This document shows, piece by piece, positions 9,301 through 17,884 of a DNA stretch of 64,000 nucleotides (within the stretch, counting starts at the first letter, position 1; each line of letters opens with the position of its first letter). The notes beneath the pieces were generated by a model. That model was not told the origin of the DNA. It was given only the letters and a program-made list of their open reading frames with translations, and did not search any database. Location of the stretch: positions 8,903-72,902 of the forward strand of contig NZ_QUET01000022.1 of the NCBI RefSeq assembly GCF_003478445.1, in the 5' to 3' direction. The position numbers were made by a program, and so were the translations under genes. This DNA comes from Roseburia sp. AM59-24XD (lineage in GTDB: Bacteria > Bacillota > Clostridia > Lachnospirales > Lachnospiraceae).

Positions 9301-9720
9301 TTAATTTATTGCCACAATGTTTCCTTGAGAATTGTATGTATCATTTGTTGTCGGAGTATAAGCAGACACTTTATACTGTACCGAAATGTTAGCAATCGGA
9401 CTTCCCACACTTGGGTTGCAAGTAGCTTTACCTGTATTCGTTATTGTTTTCTTAGTCATAGTATAATTTTCACAGCGAATATATGTATAACCCGTTGTAG
9501 CCTTGCTATTCGTGTGAGTGCTATAATTACACGTTGCAGTTGCACCTTTTGCTCGCTGCTTAACAATAATGCTTTTTGCAACACCTTCAGAACTAGGTGC
9601 ACCCGAATAATTTGCATGAGAAACCGCCCAGCTTGTCGCTCCTACATTGGCACCTCCGATCCCTAATGCTGCAATTAATGCTACCGCCAAAACACTCATA
9701 GTTTTTTTAAATTTTTTCAT
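9301..9720 (-). CDS. small secreted protein, 139 aa
   Basis: Clear Sec signal peptide (KKFKK n-region, VLAVALIAALGIGG h-region, probable cleavage near NVGAT). The mature protein of about 110 residues is rich in Thr, Ser, Asn and Tyr with three cysteines, which suggests a small beta-sandwich. Ribosome site AAGGGAG. It is the first gene of the lipoprotein/ABC cluster and is separated from it by a hairpin, the layout of a secreted bacteriocin-like or pheromone-like protein followed by its transport or immunity genes. I do not recognise the family; similarity to lactococcin-972-type systems is only in layout. Confidence 0.75.
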   Translation of the reverse strand: MKKFKKTMSVLAVALIAALGIGGANVGATSWAVSHANYSGAPSSEGVAKSIIVKQRAKGATATCNYSTHTNSKATTGYTYIRCENYTMTKKTITNTGKATCNPSVGSPIANISVQYKVSAYTPTTNDTYNSQGNIVAIN

Positions 9721-9768
9721 AATACATATCTCCCTTCAAAATAAATAACTTTAATTATAAATAAGTTG

Positions 9769-9817
9769 CTGTCAAATATTTTCTGGCATGAGCTGTCATA
9801 TAACATCAAAACTGTCA
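9769..9817 (-). promoter_or_regulatory. three TGACAG repeats upstream of the secreted-protein gene
   Basis: On the minus strand TGACAG occurs three times, at 9812-9817, 9793-9798 and 9769-9774 (spacings 19 and 24). The last is part of TTGACA, a possible -35 element. LytTR regulators bind direct repeats of similar ACAGTT-like sequence, and a LytTR regulator is encoded at 11409-12140. The spacing is not the usual 21-22, so this is a candidate only. Confidence 0.3.
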
Positions 9818-10276
9818 TTTTACCAGATTTAAATCTTCTTTTTACATCCCTCCATTTCTCTTTGCTCTTTTTAACTAAGCTTTTGTTTCTTCTGTGATAC
9901 TTTTTGAAGCTGTTAGGAACATTCATTTCCAAAAACAAAACATAGATACCGATATTATATTGTTAATCGTTTGTTTTTCTAAACATTTACTATTCTTTCA
10001 ACAGCCTTATTGATATTCTATTCCTCCTTTCTGTTTTTATGTTAACACATTTCTATTCATAAATGTCATACATCGTCTATTAGGTATCTTTTATTGACTA
10101 ACTGGTTATTTTATTTTGATTTTTAGAACAATCCGTAATATAAATTTAAAGATAGAAGAAGCGCCCGAACCAGTATTTTACCGGAACGGGCGTTTCTTGG
10201 TAAGAGACTTATTTACAATCTTTTATTAAATATTTCATTCTTTGATTTTTCTGCTATGCACAATAATTCTCTGCAT
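9818..10276 (-). promoter_or_regulatory. AT-rich gap with a promoter copy (10039-10067) but no gene after it
   Basis: GACATT at 10062-10067 and TAACAT at 10039-10044, 17 bp apart on the minus strand, form a promoter very like that of the Ig-like gene at 10277 (GACATT 11285-11290, TAAAAT 11262-11267). The conserved stretch runs further upstream (AAATAACCA and AATAGA blocks). It is followed by AAAGGAGG but by no start codon at proper spacing. A 73-codon frame at 9717-9938 lacks a convincing start. Transcription from here would give a leader of about 300 nt for the secreted-protein gene. Confidence 0.45.
10156..10197 (-). terminator. terminator of the Ig-like gene
   Basis: GAAGCGCCCG and CGGGCGTTTC pair around a loop that itself contains a short ACC/GGT-type extension. 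On the minus strand it is followed by TTCTTCTATCTTT. It lies 80 bp past the stop codon at 10277. Confidence 0.65.
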
Positions 10277-11209
10277 TTAATTCTCCGGCCAAACCAGCGA
10301 TTCTACCTTAATCTTACAAACCTCTACCGTTTTTCCGTCCATTGCTGAACTCATGTCATTATGATATGTCAACTGTGTCGTTACAGTATCAATCCCCGGA
10401 AGTCTCCACGGAAGCTCCACCAAAACATACTGCGTTTCTATTACAGTTGTGACAATCCCATCTTTCGCTGTCCAATCTGCCTGCAGATTGATGACCATGT
10501 CCTGATCCTTCTGCTCTGTGGAAGTTAATGTTACATCATAACCATCGGTAACCGGCACTCCTACCAATGCAACCGTATTCTTCTGGAAATACTCATCATC
10601 CAGACTCTTTAACTTCTCTGCAACTGCCGCTACCTTATTGTTCTTTGATGCTTTGGCTTCGAGTTTCTTTGCTGCATATGCTGCTTCTGCAGTCGTATAG
10701 ATCAGATCAATCGATTCCTTTGAAATATCCAGATCCGCATTCGGTGACTGTGTCGGTGTTGTCGTTGGTGCCGGTGTCTGTGTTACCTGCGGTGCTGCCG
10801 ACTGTGTTGTAACCGGTGCCTGCGTTGCAACCGGCGTCTGTGTTACCTGCGGTGCCGTTGTCGTTGCCGGAGCTGTCGTTGCTTCTACCTTTTTCTTTGT
10901 CACCTTGATCACAAATTTAGCGGCAAGCTGACCCTTTTTCCCGGTTGTTCTTGCTGTGACATTGGCTTTTCCAACAGATACTGCCTTGATTTTGCCGGAT
11001 TTGTTCACGGTGACAACCGATTTGTTACTGCTTTTCCATTTCACATTTTTCTTTGCGAATGATTTGCTGACCTGCAGTTTCTTCACTGCTCCAACCGTCA
11101 GTGAAATTGTCTGCTTTTTCACTTTTGCCTGTGTGGAAACCACATTAGCAGGCACGATCAGTGTTGCGATCAACGCTCCTGCGGTTACCATTGATACGAT
11201 TCTTTTCAT
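10277..11209 (-). CDS. Ig-like (BIG_2) secreted protein with Thr/Pro linker, 310 aa
   Basis: Start chosen at the ATG after AAGGAGGT. Signal peptide of about 25 residues (MKRIVSMVTAGALIATLIVP), then a BIG_2-type Ig-like domain of about 85 residues (KWKSSNKSVVTVNKSGKI is the characteristic core), then a Thr/Pro/Gln linker (about residues 108-155), then a C-terminal domain of about 150 residues of unknown fold. The linker and Ig-like domain match the style of the partial protein at 1-1011, with the domain order reversed. Probably secreted or wall-associated. Promoter at 11262-11290 (GACATT, 17 bp, TAAAAT). Confidence 0.8.
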   Translation of the reverse strand: MKRIVSMVTAGALIATLIVPANVVSTQAKVKKQTISLTVGAVKKLQVSKSFAKKNVKWKSSNKSVVTVNKSGKIKAVSVGKANVTARTTGKKGQLAAKFVIKVTKKKVEATTAPATTTAPQVTQTPVATQAPVTTQSAAPQVTQTPAPTTTPTQSPNADLDISKESIDLIYTTAEAAYAAKKLEAKASKNNKVAAVAEKLKSLDDEYFQKNTVALVGVPVTDGYDVTLTSTEQKDQDMVINLQADWTAKDGIVTTVIETQYVLVELPWRLPGIDTVTTQLTYHNDMSSAMDGKTVEVCKIKVESLVWPEN

Positions 11210-11261
11210 AAAGCTACCTCCTTGTTTTTCTTGTGAATGTTTCTTGCGTAAATTGTTGTTT

Positions 11262-11290
11262 ATTTTAACACATATTTTATTACAAATGTC
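11262..11290 (-). promoter_or_regulatory. promoter of the Ig-like gene
   Basis: GACATT (11285-11290) and TAAAAT (11262-11267) are separated by 17 bp and lie about 50 bp upstream of the start codon. The same arrangement with flanking sequence recurs at 10039-10067. Confidence 0.5.
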
Positions 11291-11408
11291 ATACATTATC
11301 TATTCGGTCATTCTGATTGTCATATTGGTTATTTAAGCTTTTCTTAATACTGCATACTACAAAACCTCATCAAACCAAATAGACGTTTCATGATATACTT
11401 ATTTCCCA

Positions 11409-12140
11409 CTATTTATGCTTATTCCAATATTCAACCATTGTCTCCTCAACGACTTTCTTTTTTCTTCTACTGATGGACAACTCAATGTTATTGTCAAGAA
11501 CCAGTTTATTCTCATTTTTCCAAACCTTTTTTATATGTTTTTTATTCACCATACATCCTCTGTATATCTCTATGAATAACTGAACCTCTTCCCCCAATTC
11601 GTTTTTTAACTGTGTTATATTCTTCCATGCTTCTATCCGTTCCTCTCTGGTATAAATAATACATTTTCTGTTTTCTAATTCAAAATACATAATATCACTG
11701 CTCTTTACTTTTTGAATTCCCTGGGTATTCTTAATAATGATATATGTTCGTCTGGAAACTGCAAGTTTTTCACACGCTGCTTGTAATGCCGGCAGCAATT
11801 CCTCATTCATATGATCCTTTCGAATATAACGAAACACTGCATACTCAAAAGATTGATACACATACTTCGTATAGGAAGTCATAAATATCACTATTGCATT
11901 CTTCTGCTCATCCCTAATTTTTTGGGCAATATCTATGCCCGATAAATTCCGCATTTTTATATCTGTCACAAATATATCGTATGGAGAGGTTTTTGCATTT
12001 AAAATTTGAAACATCTGACTTTCTTCATGACAATATTTTATATTAACATCATATTTTATCTCGCTCTGTACAGACTCAAGATATTCCTTTGTTCTCTGTA
12101 AATCTTGCAGATTATTATCCAAAAAAATTATATTAAACAT
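11409..12140 (-). CDS. LytTR-family response regulator (AgrA-like)
   Basis: A receiver domain (residues 1-120) with phospho-acceptor Asp60 in FVTDIK and a C-terminal LytTR DNA-binding domain (about residues 135-240; QLFIEIYRGCMVNKKHIK is the typical core). The acidic pocket is DNN rather than DDD. It acts as a cytoplasmic transcription factor, normally phosphorylated by a GHKL kinase; no kinase gene adjoins it. Its first codons lie inside the repeat shared with 16890-18125, where only six codons of a second copy remain. It is probably the original regulator of the neighbouring agr copy. Confidence 0.85.
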   Translation of the reverse strand: MFNIIFLDNNLQDLQRTKEYLESVQSEIKYDVNIKYCHEESQMFQILNAKTSPYDIFVTDIKMRNLSGIDIAQKIRDEQKNAIVIFMTSYTKYVYQSFEYAVFRYIRKDHMNEELLPALQAACEKLAVSRRTYIIIKNTQGIQKVKSSDIMYFELENRKCIIYTREERIEAWKNITQLKNELGEEVQLFIEIYRGCMVNKKHIKKVWKNENKLVLDNNIELSISRRKKKVVEETMVEYWNKHK

Positions 12141-12390
12141 TTTGTCCTCTTTAACCCTGCTGAATTATAATAATTTTGTATCTTTATAAATGATCTTTTA
12201 ATTTTTCAAATCATGCCACTTTCCGAACCCCTCCCGGAAAACGGCACCTGATATTTTACATACTCAAATGTGCTGTTGTTACTATAATTTTGTATCGTTA
12301 AAACCCTTCTACTCCACCCTGTAGATTACGGTTCATACAATCCGTGTAAGACACGCTTCCGATCCTCTGTGTATAATGCACGGCACGATA

Positions 12391-12855
12391 TCATCGCATT
12401 ATCTTCCTGATAATCACCGGCAGCTGCAGCACACCGGTCAATATCACTCCGAGCGCCACACAGGACGAATAACGGTTGTATCCCATTACATTCATAACGA
12501 CAGAAACAAAACAGGCAGCAAGAACCAAAACGATCGTTGTGCGCTGATAACGCATCTTTTCCTGTTCCGTTAATCTCTTATTTTCATGATCAATAGGACT
12601 GTTTATCGCAATACTTATTCCGCTGACGAGTAAGAATAACGGTATCAAACGGCTTACTGAGAAATGGGACACGGCATACAGACACCCTGCCAGAAGTCCG
12701 GTCGACATGATCATACAGATATACGCATGCTTTGCATGATACCCGCCGCCAAATTTCCGGATCGCCATAAACGGCATGATGATCAGAAAGCCCTCCGGAA
12801 ACATACCAATAATACCGCTGATGACCAGAAAGATCACCAACGGTACAGTAGAGAT
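12391..12855 (-). pseudogene. agrB: agrB remnant, N-terminus deleted
   Basis: From VPLVIFLVISG to the end this frame matches the intact AgrB at 17163-17729 with very few substitutions, including the GGGYHAKHAYIC catalytic motif. The first 36 or so codons and the whole of agrD are missing because of a deletion between two GTAGAGAT repeats. The frame continues upstream into control DNA (beginning MSGADFGQIST), but that part is not AgrB sequence and has no ribosome site. Probably not functional; without agrD next to it there is no cognate peptide. Confidence 0.8.
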
Positions 12856-12992
12856 TTGTCCGAAATCTGCTCCGGACAATTAAATTTTACTACTTTTTCA
12901 AGAACAAATCGATGGGGTTTGCACGAAACGACACAAAAACGCCATTTTTGGTCATTTTGGGGTGTTTTTGGCGATTTTGACCATGTATTTTA

Positions 12993-13049
12993 GAACTATT
13001 CCGTGAAATCGTTACCCGTTTTTCCAACTGTGACGGAACTATTCCGTGA
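12993..13049. promoter_or_regulatory. paired GAACTATTCCGTGA sites in copy A
   Basis: GAACTATTCCGTGA occurs at 12993-13006 and 13036-13049, 43 bp apart (four helical turns). The second is part of the palindrome CGGAA-N3-TTCCG. Degenerate versions with the same 43-bp spacing lie at about 18061-18118 in copy B, between agrD and the XRE gene. Candidate operator; the binding protein is unknown. Confidence 0.4.
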
Positions 13050-13066
13050 GACAAACTTTTCCCGTG

Positions 13067-14293
13067 TTAAAGAGCTACCACCTTACACTTTGTATATTTC
13101 CGGTACTTTGCCATCACCTTTCTCGGGACATGCACCGTCAGATCCTTACAATTCCTCCATTTGCTGACGGATGCAGCGTGGAACTTCTCGCTGTGTATAT
13201 AAAGATCCCTTTTAATTCCATTAGCATTCCAATCTATGCCCTGATACTTTCCATCCTTTTTCCATCCCCATTTAATTTTCTTTTTGGTCATACAATAAAT
13301 TTTTTTAGTATGACCGGAATACCATTCGCCGATTGGAATCTTACTGACCTTCTTACCAAAAATGATCTTTTTCGCTTCACAATCACTAAAAGCATATTCA
13401 CTCCACTCTACCTCATCCTCCACTCGGATCGTACTTTCCAGACTGTATTCAAATGCATCTGCCAATACCTTTTTTACCCGGTTCCTCCGAATAACAATCG
13501 TGCTGCCTTCCCCTTCGGCATCCACAAGACCTTTTTGGTAAATGACCATTCCGTTTTTCTGTGTATGCTTCTCCATCCACCATGGCAAATCTTTTAATGC
13601 ACCCACATAATCCAGATTTGTAAACTTATCAAATTTAATGTTTTTCAAGTTCACACAATCCTTAAAGGCTTCTGACTCTATCGTCCTCATTCCCTTAGGG
13701 ATCACGATCGTTTTTAACGACTTACATCCCATCAGATCCACCCACTCCAAGGAGTCTGTATCATCTGCCATCTCATAATACTCCATGTTGCTGCATCCAC
13801 ATACACGGCAGAACATAATGTCCTCTTCGTCTGATTGGGTGGAATATTCACTCCATCCGCTATATGCCGCCTTAATCCGCAGGCTTTTTATCTCATAGTG
13901 ATCAATAAAGCTGTTGCAGTCTTTTACCGGAATCCCATCGATCTCCTTAGGTACTACGATATCCGTATATTTCGCGTTTCCATTCGCATCAAACTCCTGT
14001 TCAAAGGCGATCAGTTCATAAACCGGATCTGACACATCAAATCCATGTTTCTTCGGATAATACCACGATTCTCCCGCCGTTGTCTTATGATAGCAGAGTC
14101 CGTTCTGCTTCAGAGATATCGCTTCTTTCTGAAGCGGGGACAGCGTCGCTGCCGGTCCCCGTATCTCCTCTGCCTGCGCCTTGGGTGCGTCTAAACTGGA
14201 AATCAGTTTGTTTTCCCCGCTGTCCAGCCCACTGCCGGCTGTTATAAAAATGACAGCTGTAGCGAGAAACGTTCCAAGTAGTATCTTTCTCAT
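13067..14293 (-). CDS. BspA-like leucine-rich-repeat surface protein, 408 aa
   Basis: Signal peptide (ILLGTFLATAVIFITAGSG), a charged mature N-terminus, then LRR_5/BspA-type repeats (SLKTIVIPKGMRTIESEAF, CVNLKNIKFDKF and similar). It ends in KYRKYTKCKVVAL, a C-terminal block shared with the next gene. The two are tandem duplicates (68 bp apart) with the same domain order. BspA-like proteins are exposed on the cell surface and often bind host or bacterial ligands. The stop codon falls just outside repeat copy A. Confidence 0.85.
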   Translation of the reverse strand: MRKILLGTFLATAVIFITAGSGLDSGENKLISSLDAPKAQAEEIRGPAATLSPLQKEAISLKQNGLCYHKTTAGESWYYPKKHGFDVSDPVYELIAFEQEFDANGNAKYTDIVVPKEIDGIPVKDCNSFIDHYEIKSLRIKAAYSGWSEYSTQSDEEDIMFCRVCGCSNMEYYEMADDTDSLEWVDLMGCKSLKTIVIPKGMRTIESEAFKDCVNLKNIKFDKFTNLDYVGALKDLPWWMEKHTQKNGMVIYQKGLVDAEGEGSTIVIRRNRVKKVLADAFEYSLESTIRVEDEVEWSEYAFSDCEAKKIIFGKKVSKIPIGEWYSGHTKKIYCMTKKKIKWGWKKDGKYQGIDWNANGIKRDLYIHSEKFHAASVSKWRNCKDLTVHVPRKVMAKYRKYTKCKVVAL

Positions 14294-14361
14294 AATACGA
14301 CCTCCCTCTTCCTATAGTCTTTCTCTCTTTGAATTATCATCTATCATACAATGCTGATGTT

Positions 14362-15597
14362 TTAAAGCGCTACCACCTTACATTTCGTATATTTGCGATA
14401 CTTTGCCATTACCTTTTTCGGGACATGTACGGTTACGTTCTTGCCGCAACCCCATTTCTTTACCGATCCCGTATGAAACTTATCACTATGTATATAAATA
14501 TCGAGGTTTTGGGACTTTGGGGTATACATATCCAATCCTTGATAATTCCCATACAAGTCCACTCCCCATATAATTTTCCCTTTTGAAAGAATATGTACTT
14601 CTTTCAAATTATCATTGCCCCCAAAACACTGGTACGGAATCACATTTATTTTCTTTCCAAGAATTATTTTTTTTGCATTACAATCATCAAATGTCCACAT
14701 ACACAATTTCGGTGCACCGGTCACCTTGATTGTTTCTGCCTTGCTGTTTGCAAATGCATTCCCCATTATCTTTTTTATCTTATTTCCATGAATAGTCAAT
14801 GTTCCTTCACGTTTTCCAGCATCAATCAGGCAATTTTTATAGATAACCATTCCGTTTTTCTTCGTATGTTGTTTCCGCCACCATGGTATTTTTTTCACTC
14901 CCCCTATGATTTCCAGATTAGAAAATTTTTTAAATATAACTTTCTCCGGTTTTTTGCATCTACTAAATGTATTGGCAAAAATCTTCTTCATACCTTTCGG
15001 AATAACGATCGTCTTCAATGAATTGCATCCCTCTAACTGCCACTTATCCAAATACACTGTATCCTCCGCCATTTCATAATACTCAAGGTTGGTACAGCCT
15101 AAAACACGAGATTCCACATAATCTTCTTCATACGATTGGGTGGAATAAACGCGCCAGCTACTATATGCTGCTTTAACCCGCAGGCTTTTTATCTCGTAAT
15201 GATTATAAAAGCTGTTACAGTCTATTACCGTACCCCCATCAATCTCCCTGGGTACAACAATATCTGTATATTTCGGATTGCCGTTCGCATCAAATTCCTG
15301 CTCAAATGCAAACAACTCATAAATCGTATCTGTCGCTTCAAATCCATATTTTTCCGGATGAATCCACTCATCTCCTGCCGTTGTCTTATAATAGCATAGT
15401 CCATCCTGCTTCAAAGATAGCATCTCTTTCTGAAGCGGAGACAGCGTCGATGTCGGTCCATGTGGCTCTTCCTCAGCCTGTACCTTGGGTGCATCCAGAC
15501 CGGAAATCGGCTTATTCCCCGTGCTGTCAAATCCACTGCCTGCCGCCACGAAAATAGCGGCAGCCGCAAGAAACATCCCAAGCAATATCTTTTTCAT
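14362..15597 (-). CDS. BspA-like leucine-rich-repeat surface protein, 411 aa
   Basis: Paralog of the gene at 13067. Start chosen at the ATG after AAGGAGG; an upstream GTG two codons earlier is too close to the ribosome site. Signal peptide, then LRR_5 repeats (SLKTIVIPKGMKKIFANTF and others), and the shared C-terminal VPKKVMAKYRKYTKCKVVAL block. Divergence is highest in the middle, as expected for exposed repeat faces. Both copies sit between the two agr repeat copies. Confidence 0.85.
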   Translation of the reverse strand: MKKILLGMFLAAAAIFVAAGSGFDSTGNKPISGLDAPKVQAEEEPHGPTSTLSPLQKEMLSLKQDGLCYYKTTAGDEWIHPEKYGFEATDTIYELFAFEQEFDANGNPKYTDIVVPREIDGGTVIDCNSFYNHYEIKSLRVKAAYSSWRVYSTQSYEEDYVESRVLGCTNLEYYEMAEDTVYLDKWQLEGCNSLKTIVIPKGMKKIFANTFSRCKKPEKVIFKKFSNLEIIGGVKKIPWWRKQHTKKNGMVIYKNCLIDAGKREGTLTIHGNKIKKIMGNAFANSKAETIKVTGAPKLCMWTFDDCNAKKIILGKKINVIPYQCFGGNDNLKEVHILSKGKIIWGVDLYGNYQGLDMYTPKSQNLDIYIHSDKFHTGSVKKWGCGKNVTVHVPKKVMAKYRKYTKCKVVAL

Positions 15598-15612
15598 GTG
15601 CACTCCTCCTTC

Positions 15613-16087
15613 TTAACATATAAAATAATCATAATATACGTAATCTGTCTCATTATTAAATACCCGTAAAGACGGATCCTTATGATTGTAATTCACGCGA
15701 TATACATCTGTACTGATCGACTCCAGTCCCTCATTTGTATATCCATTGCTTTCTCCATAGGCTCTAAGATTGTTTAACTTCAGAGTATATCCTACACCTG
15801 CAATAAAAATCGTATATGGCGAAAATGCACTATGATATAGGAAGCAGAAGCCCTGCCATATCATGATGATCTATCTCAAGCGACTGTATGATCGCCTCCG
15901 CATTTTTCCTTAGATTGTCATAAGATAATGCCACAACTTTTCCATTACCAACACTTCCTGATGTTGTTATAAGTAATGCCGTATTATCATCCAAATTGCT
16001 CCACACATCATTGTATCTTCTTTGATATCTCGTATATTGATGATATCCGGATACTCTTCGATAGTTTCTGCTTTTCAGTTCTCTCAC
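15613..16087 (-). pseudogene. decayed fragments including an adenylate-forming enzyme core
   Basis: The upstream part (16087-15830) encodes ALLITTSGSVGNGKVVALS, an A3-type phosphate-binding motif of acyl-CoA synthetases and adenylation domains, and ends in LLLPIS at a premature stop. A second overlapping frame (15864-15613) continues with unrelated sequence rich in Tyr and Asn. Both the N-terminal 150 or more residues and the C-terminal half of such an enzyme are absent. This is the remnant of a deleted gene, joined to other sequence. Confidence 0.55.
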
Positions 16088-16105
16088 TTGTTCTTCGTGT
16101 CGAAA

Positions 16106-16828
16106 CTATTTAATTAAAATGTTTTTATGAAATCCTTTTTTTAAATTATCCGTCACATTCTCTACTTCTATTTCATCCTCATTAACCACATTACTCTGCT
16201 TTCCTCCCACATTTGCAATTATGTTCTGTTTTTGAGTACATACAATACTAATCTCTTTATTTGCACATTTTAACAATATGTGGTCTTTTTCAACCTGCCC
16301 TTCCGAAATCCATATTTTATTATTTTGAAGTTTTCTCACATTGTACATAAGATGAATCCTATTACTGATTCGAAGATCATCCTTACTTATTTTCAGCACA
16401 TTGATGCATAACGTTACCATGCCATAGCCCTGGGTCGAGACAACAATAATCTCATCTTCCCCATCACCGTCAAAATCTCCACCAAAAACATCGCTCGTTA
16501 TCTCCTCCAGTAAAAGCCCTTTTTCCCTATTAAAAATAATATATTGCTGATGCATATTGTCTTTTCCATTCCACGTCTTTATTCGATTTATTTGAAATCG
16601 CGTTTGAAGCCACACGGCATCGCTTACTTCACTGTTGACAGGATACACTTCGTATCTGTTCCATTCCGTCACTTCCGAGGAGATATCTTCTTTATCATTA
16701 CTTTCATTTGTAAAATATTTCAAATGAATTCTACTGGAATCTATTTTTTTATCAATAGCTGATTTATAATATAAAAATATCAATCCTAAAATTGTCGCTA
16801 CACAAATTACATATATGTTTTTTTTCAT
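16106..16828 (-). CDS. membrane-anchored protein with DxDGDG repeat motif, 240 aa
   Basis: One N-terminal hydrophobic segment (YVICVATILGLIFLYY) acts as uncleaved anchor or signal. The external part contains GDFDGDGEDEIIVVS at about residues 115-130, a calcium-binding loop of FG-GAP/VCBS type, flanked by beta-strand patterns. No catalytic motif. It is strongly AT-rich compared with neighbours. A cell-surface role is inferred. The family is not recognised beyond the loop. Confidence 0.6.
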   Translation of the reverse strand: MKKNIYVICVATILGLIFLYYKSAIDKKIDSSRIHLKYFTNESNDKEDISSEVTEWNRYEVYPVNSEVSDAVWLQTRFQINRIKTWNGKDNMHQQYIIFNREKGLLLEEITSDVFGGDFDGDGEDEIIVVSTQGYGMVTLCINVLKISKDDLRISNRIHLMYNVRKLQNNKIWISEGQVEKDHILLKCANKEISIVCTQKQNIIANVGGKQSNVVNEDEIEVENVTDNLKKGFHKNILIK

Positions 16829-17162
16829 TTCATTTTCTCCACTCTTTTAACATACATATGCAATCAAAACAGTACTACTAACATGTTTTATTTAAAAATT
16901 ATATTAAACATTTTGTCCTCTTTAACCCTGCTGAATTATAATAAATTTGTATCTTTATAAATGATCTTTTAAATTTTTAAATTATGCCACTTTCCGAACC
17001 CATCCCCGGAAAGCGGCACCTGATATTTTACATACTCAAATGTGCTGTTGTTACCATGATTTTGCATCGTTAAAACCCTTCTACTCCACCCTGTAGATTA
17101 CGGTTCATACAATCCGTGTAAGACACGCTTCCAATCCTCTGTGTATAATGCACGGCACGATA

Positions 17163-17729
17163 TCATCGCATTATCTTCCGGATAATCACCGGCAGCTGCA
17201 GCACACCGGTCAATATCACTCCGAGCGCCACACAGGACGAATAACGGTTGTATCCCATTACATTCATAACGACAGAAACAAAACAGGCAGCAAGAACCAA
17301 AACGATCGTTGTGCGCTGATAACGCATCTTTTCCTGTTCCGTTAATCTCTTATTTTCATGGTCAATAGGACTGTTTATCGCAATACTTATTCCGCTGACG
17401 AGTAAGAATAACGGTATCAAACGGCTTCCTGAGAAATGGGACACGACATACAGACACCCTGCCAGAAGTCCGGTCGACATGATCATACAGATATACGCAT
17501 GCTTTGCATGATACCCGCCGCCAAATTTCCGGATCACCATAAACGGCATGATGATCAGAAAGCCCTCCGGAAACATACCAATAATACCGCTGATGACCAG
17601 AAAGATCACCAACGGTACAGTAGAGATGATAAAACTATAAATTGCGTATTCGTACAATTCTTTATCGTCAGACGAAATGGCACGGTTGTGAATCAGCCAG
17701 TCCGTTAATTCTGACAATAGACGATCCAC
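17163..17729 (-). CDS. agrB: AgrB-type peptide processing protease
   Basis: A 188-residue membrane protein with several hydrophobic segments and the AgrB hallmark RKFGGGYHAKHAYIC, whose His and Cys form the catalytic pair that cleaves the AgrD C-terminus and forms the thiolactone. Length matches the family (about 180-210). It starts at a GTG that shares one base with the agrD stop codon, so the pair is translationally coupled. It acts in the cytoplasmic membrane on the adjacent AgrD. This is the only intact copy in the window. Confidence 0.9.
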   Translation of the reverse strand: MDRLLSELTDWLIHNRAISSDDKELYEYAIYSFIISTVPLVIFLVISGIIGMFPEGFLIIMPFMVIRKFGGGYHAKHAYICMIMSTGLLAGCLYVVSHFSGSRLIPLFLLVSGISIAINSPIDHENKRLTEQEKMRYQRTTIVLVLAACFVSVVMNVMGYNRYSSCVALGVILTGVLQLPVIIRKIMR

Positions 17730-17884
17730 TATTTTTCTCTCCGGAAACGTCCCAGCTCTTTTGGTGCTTTGGGCTGATAAACCACGAAGCAGGCTGTAGA
17801 ATTAGCCTCTGTACGCAAAACGTGAGTGAGTGTTCTGGCTGTAAGTTCAGCCGCCTTGCTTTCAACTTTCTTCTTAAGATTCAT
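17729..17884 (-). CDS. agrD: AgrD-type autoinducer prepeptide, 51 aa
   Basis: Start at the ATG 7 bp after AAGGAGGT. N-terminal amphipathic, lysine-rich helix (MNLKKKVESKAAELTART), then the peptide core NSTACFVVYQPKAPKEL, then a charged tail (GRFRREK). The Cys followed four residues later by Tyr, with YQPKxP directly after, is the clostridial cyclic-lactone autoinducer pattern. The likely product is a five-membered thiolactone ring (C-F-V-V-Y) with an N-terminal tail. It overlaps agrB by one base. The peptide is probably sensed by the kinase at 19285. Confidence 0.85.
   Translation of the reverse strand: MNLKKKVESKAAELTARTLTHVLRTEANSTACFVVYQPKAPKELGRFRREK

Larger units (their letters stand above)
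12124..13050. repeat. agr repeat copy A, about 0.93 kb
   Basis: This stretch is nearly identical to 16890-18125 in the same orientation. It contains the first codons of the LytTR regulator gene, a spacer of about 250 bp (with a GCC-ACTTTCCG stem-loop at about 12213-12257), an agrB remnant and about 190 bp of upstream control DNA. Relative to copy B it lacks 297 bp, from one GTAGAGAT to the next, which removed agrD and the 5' end of agrB. Confidence 0.85.

Noticed and set aside
9717..9938. 73-codon lysine-rich frame overlapping the start of the secreted protein gene
   Set aside because: No ribosome site at the first start, AT-rich random-looking sequence, and it lies in a region with promoter-like repeats.
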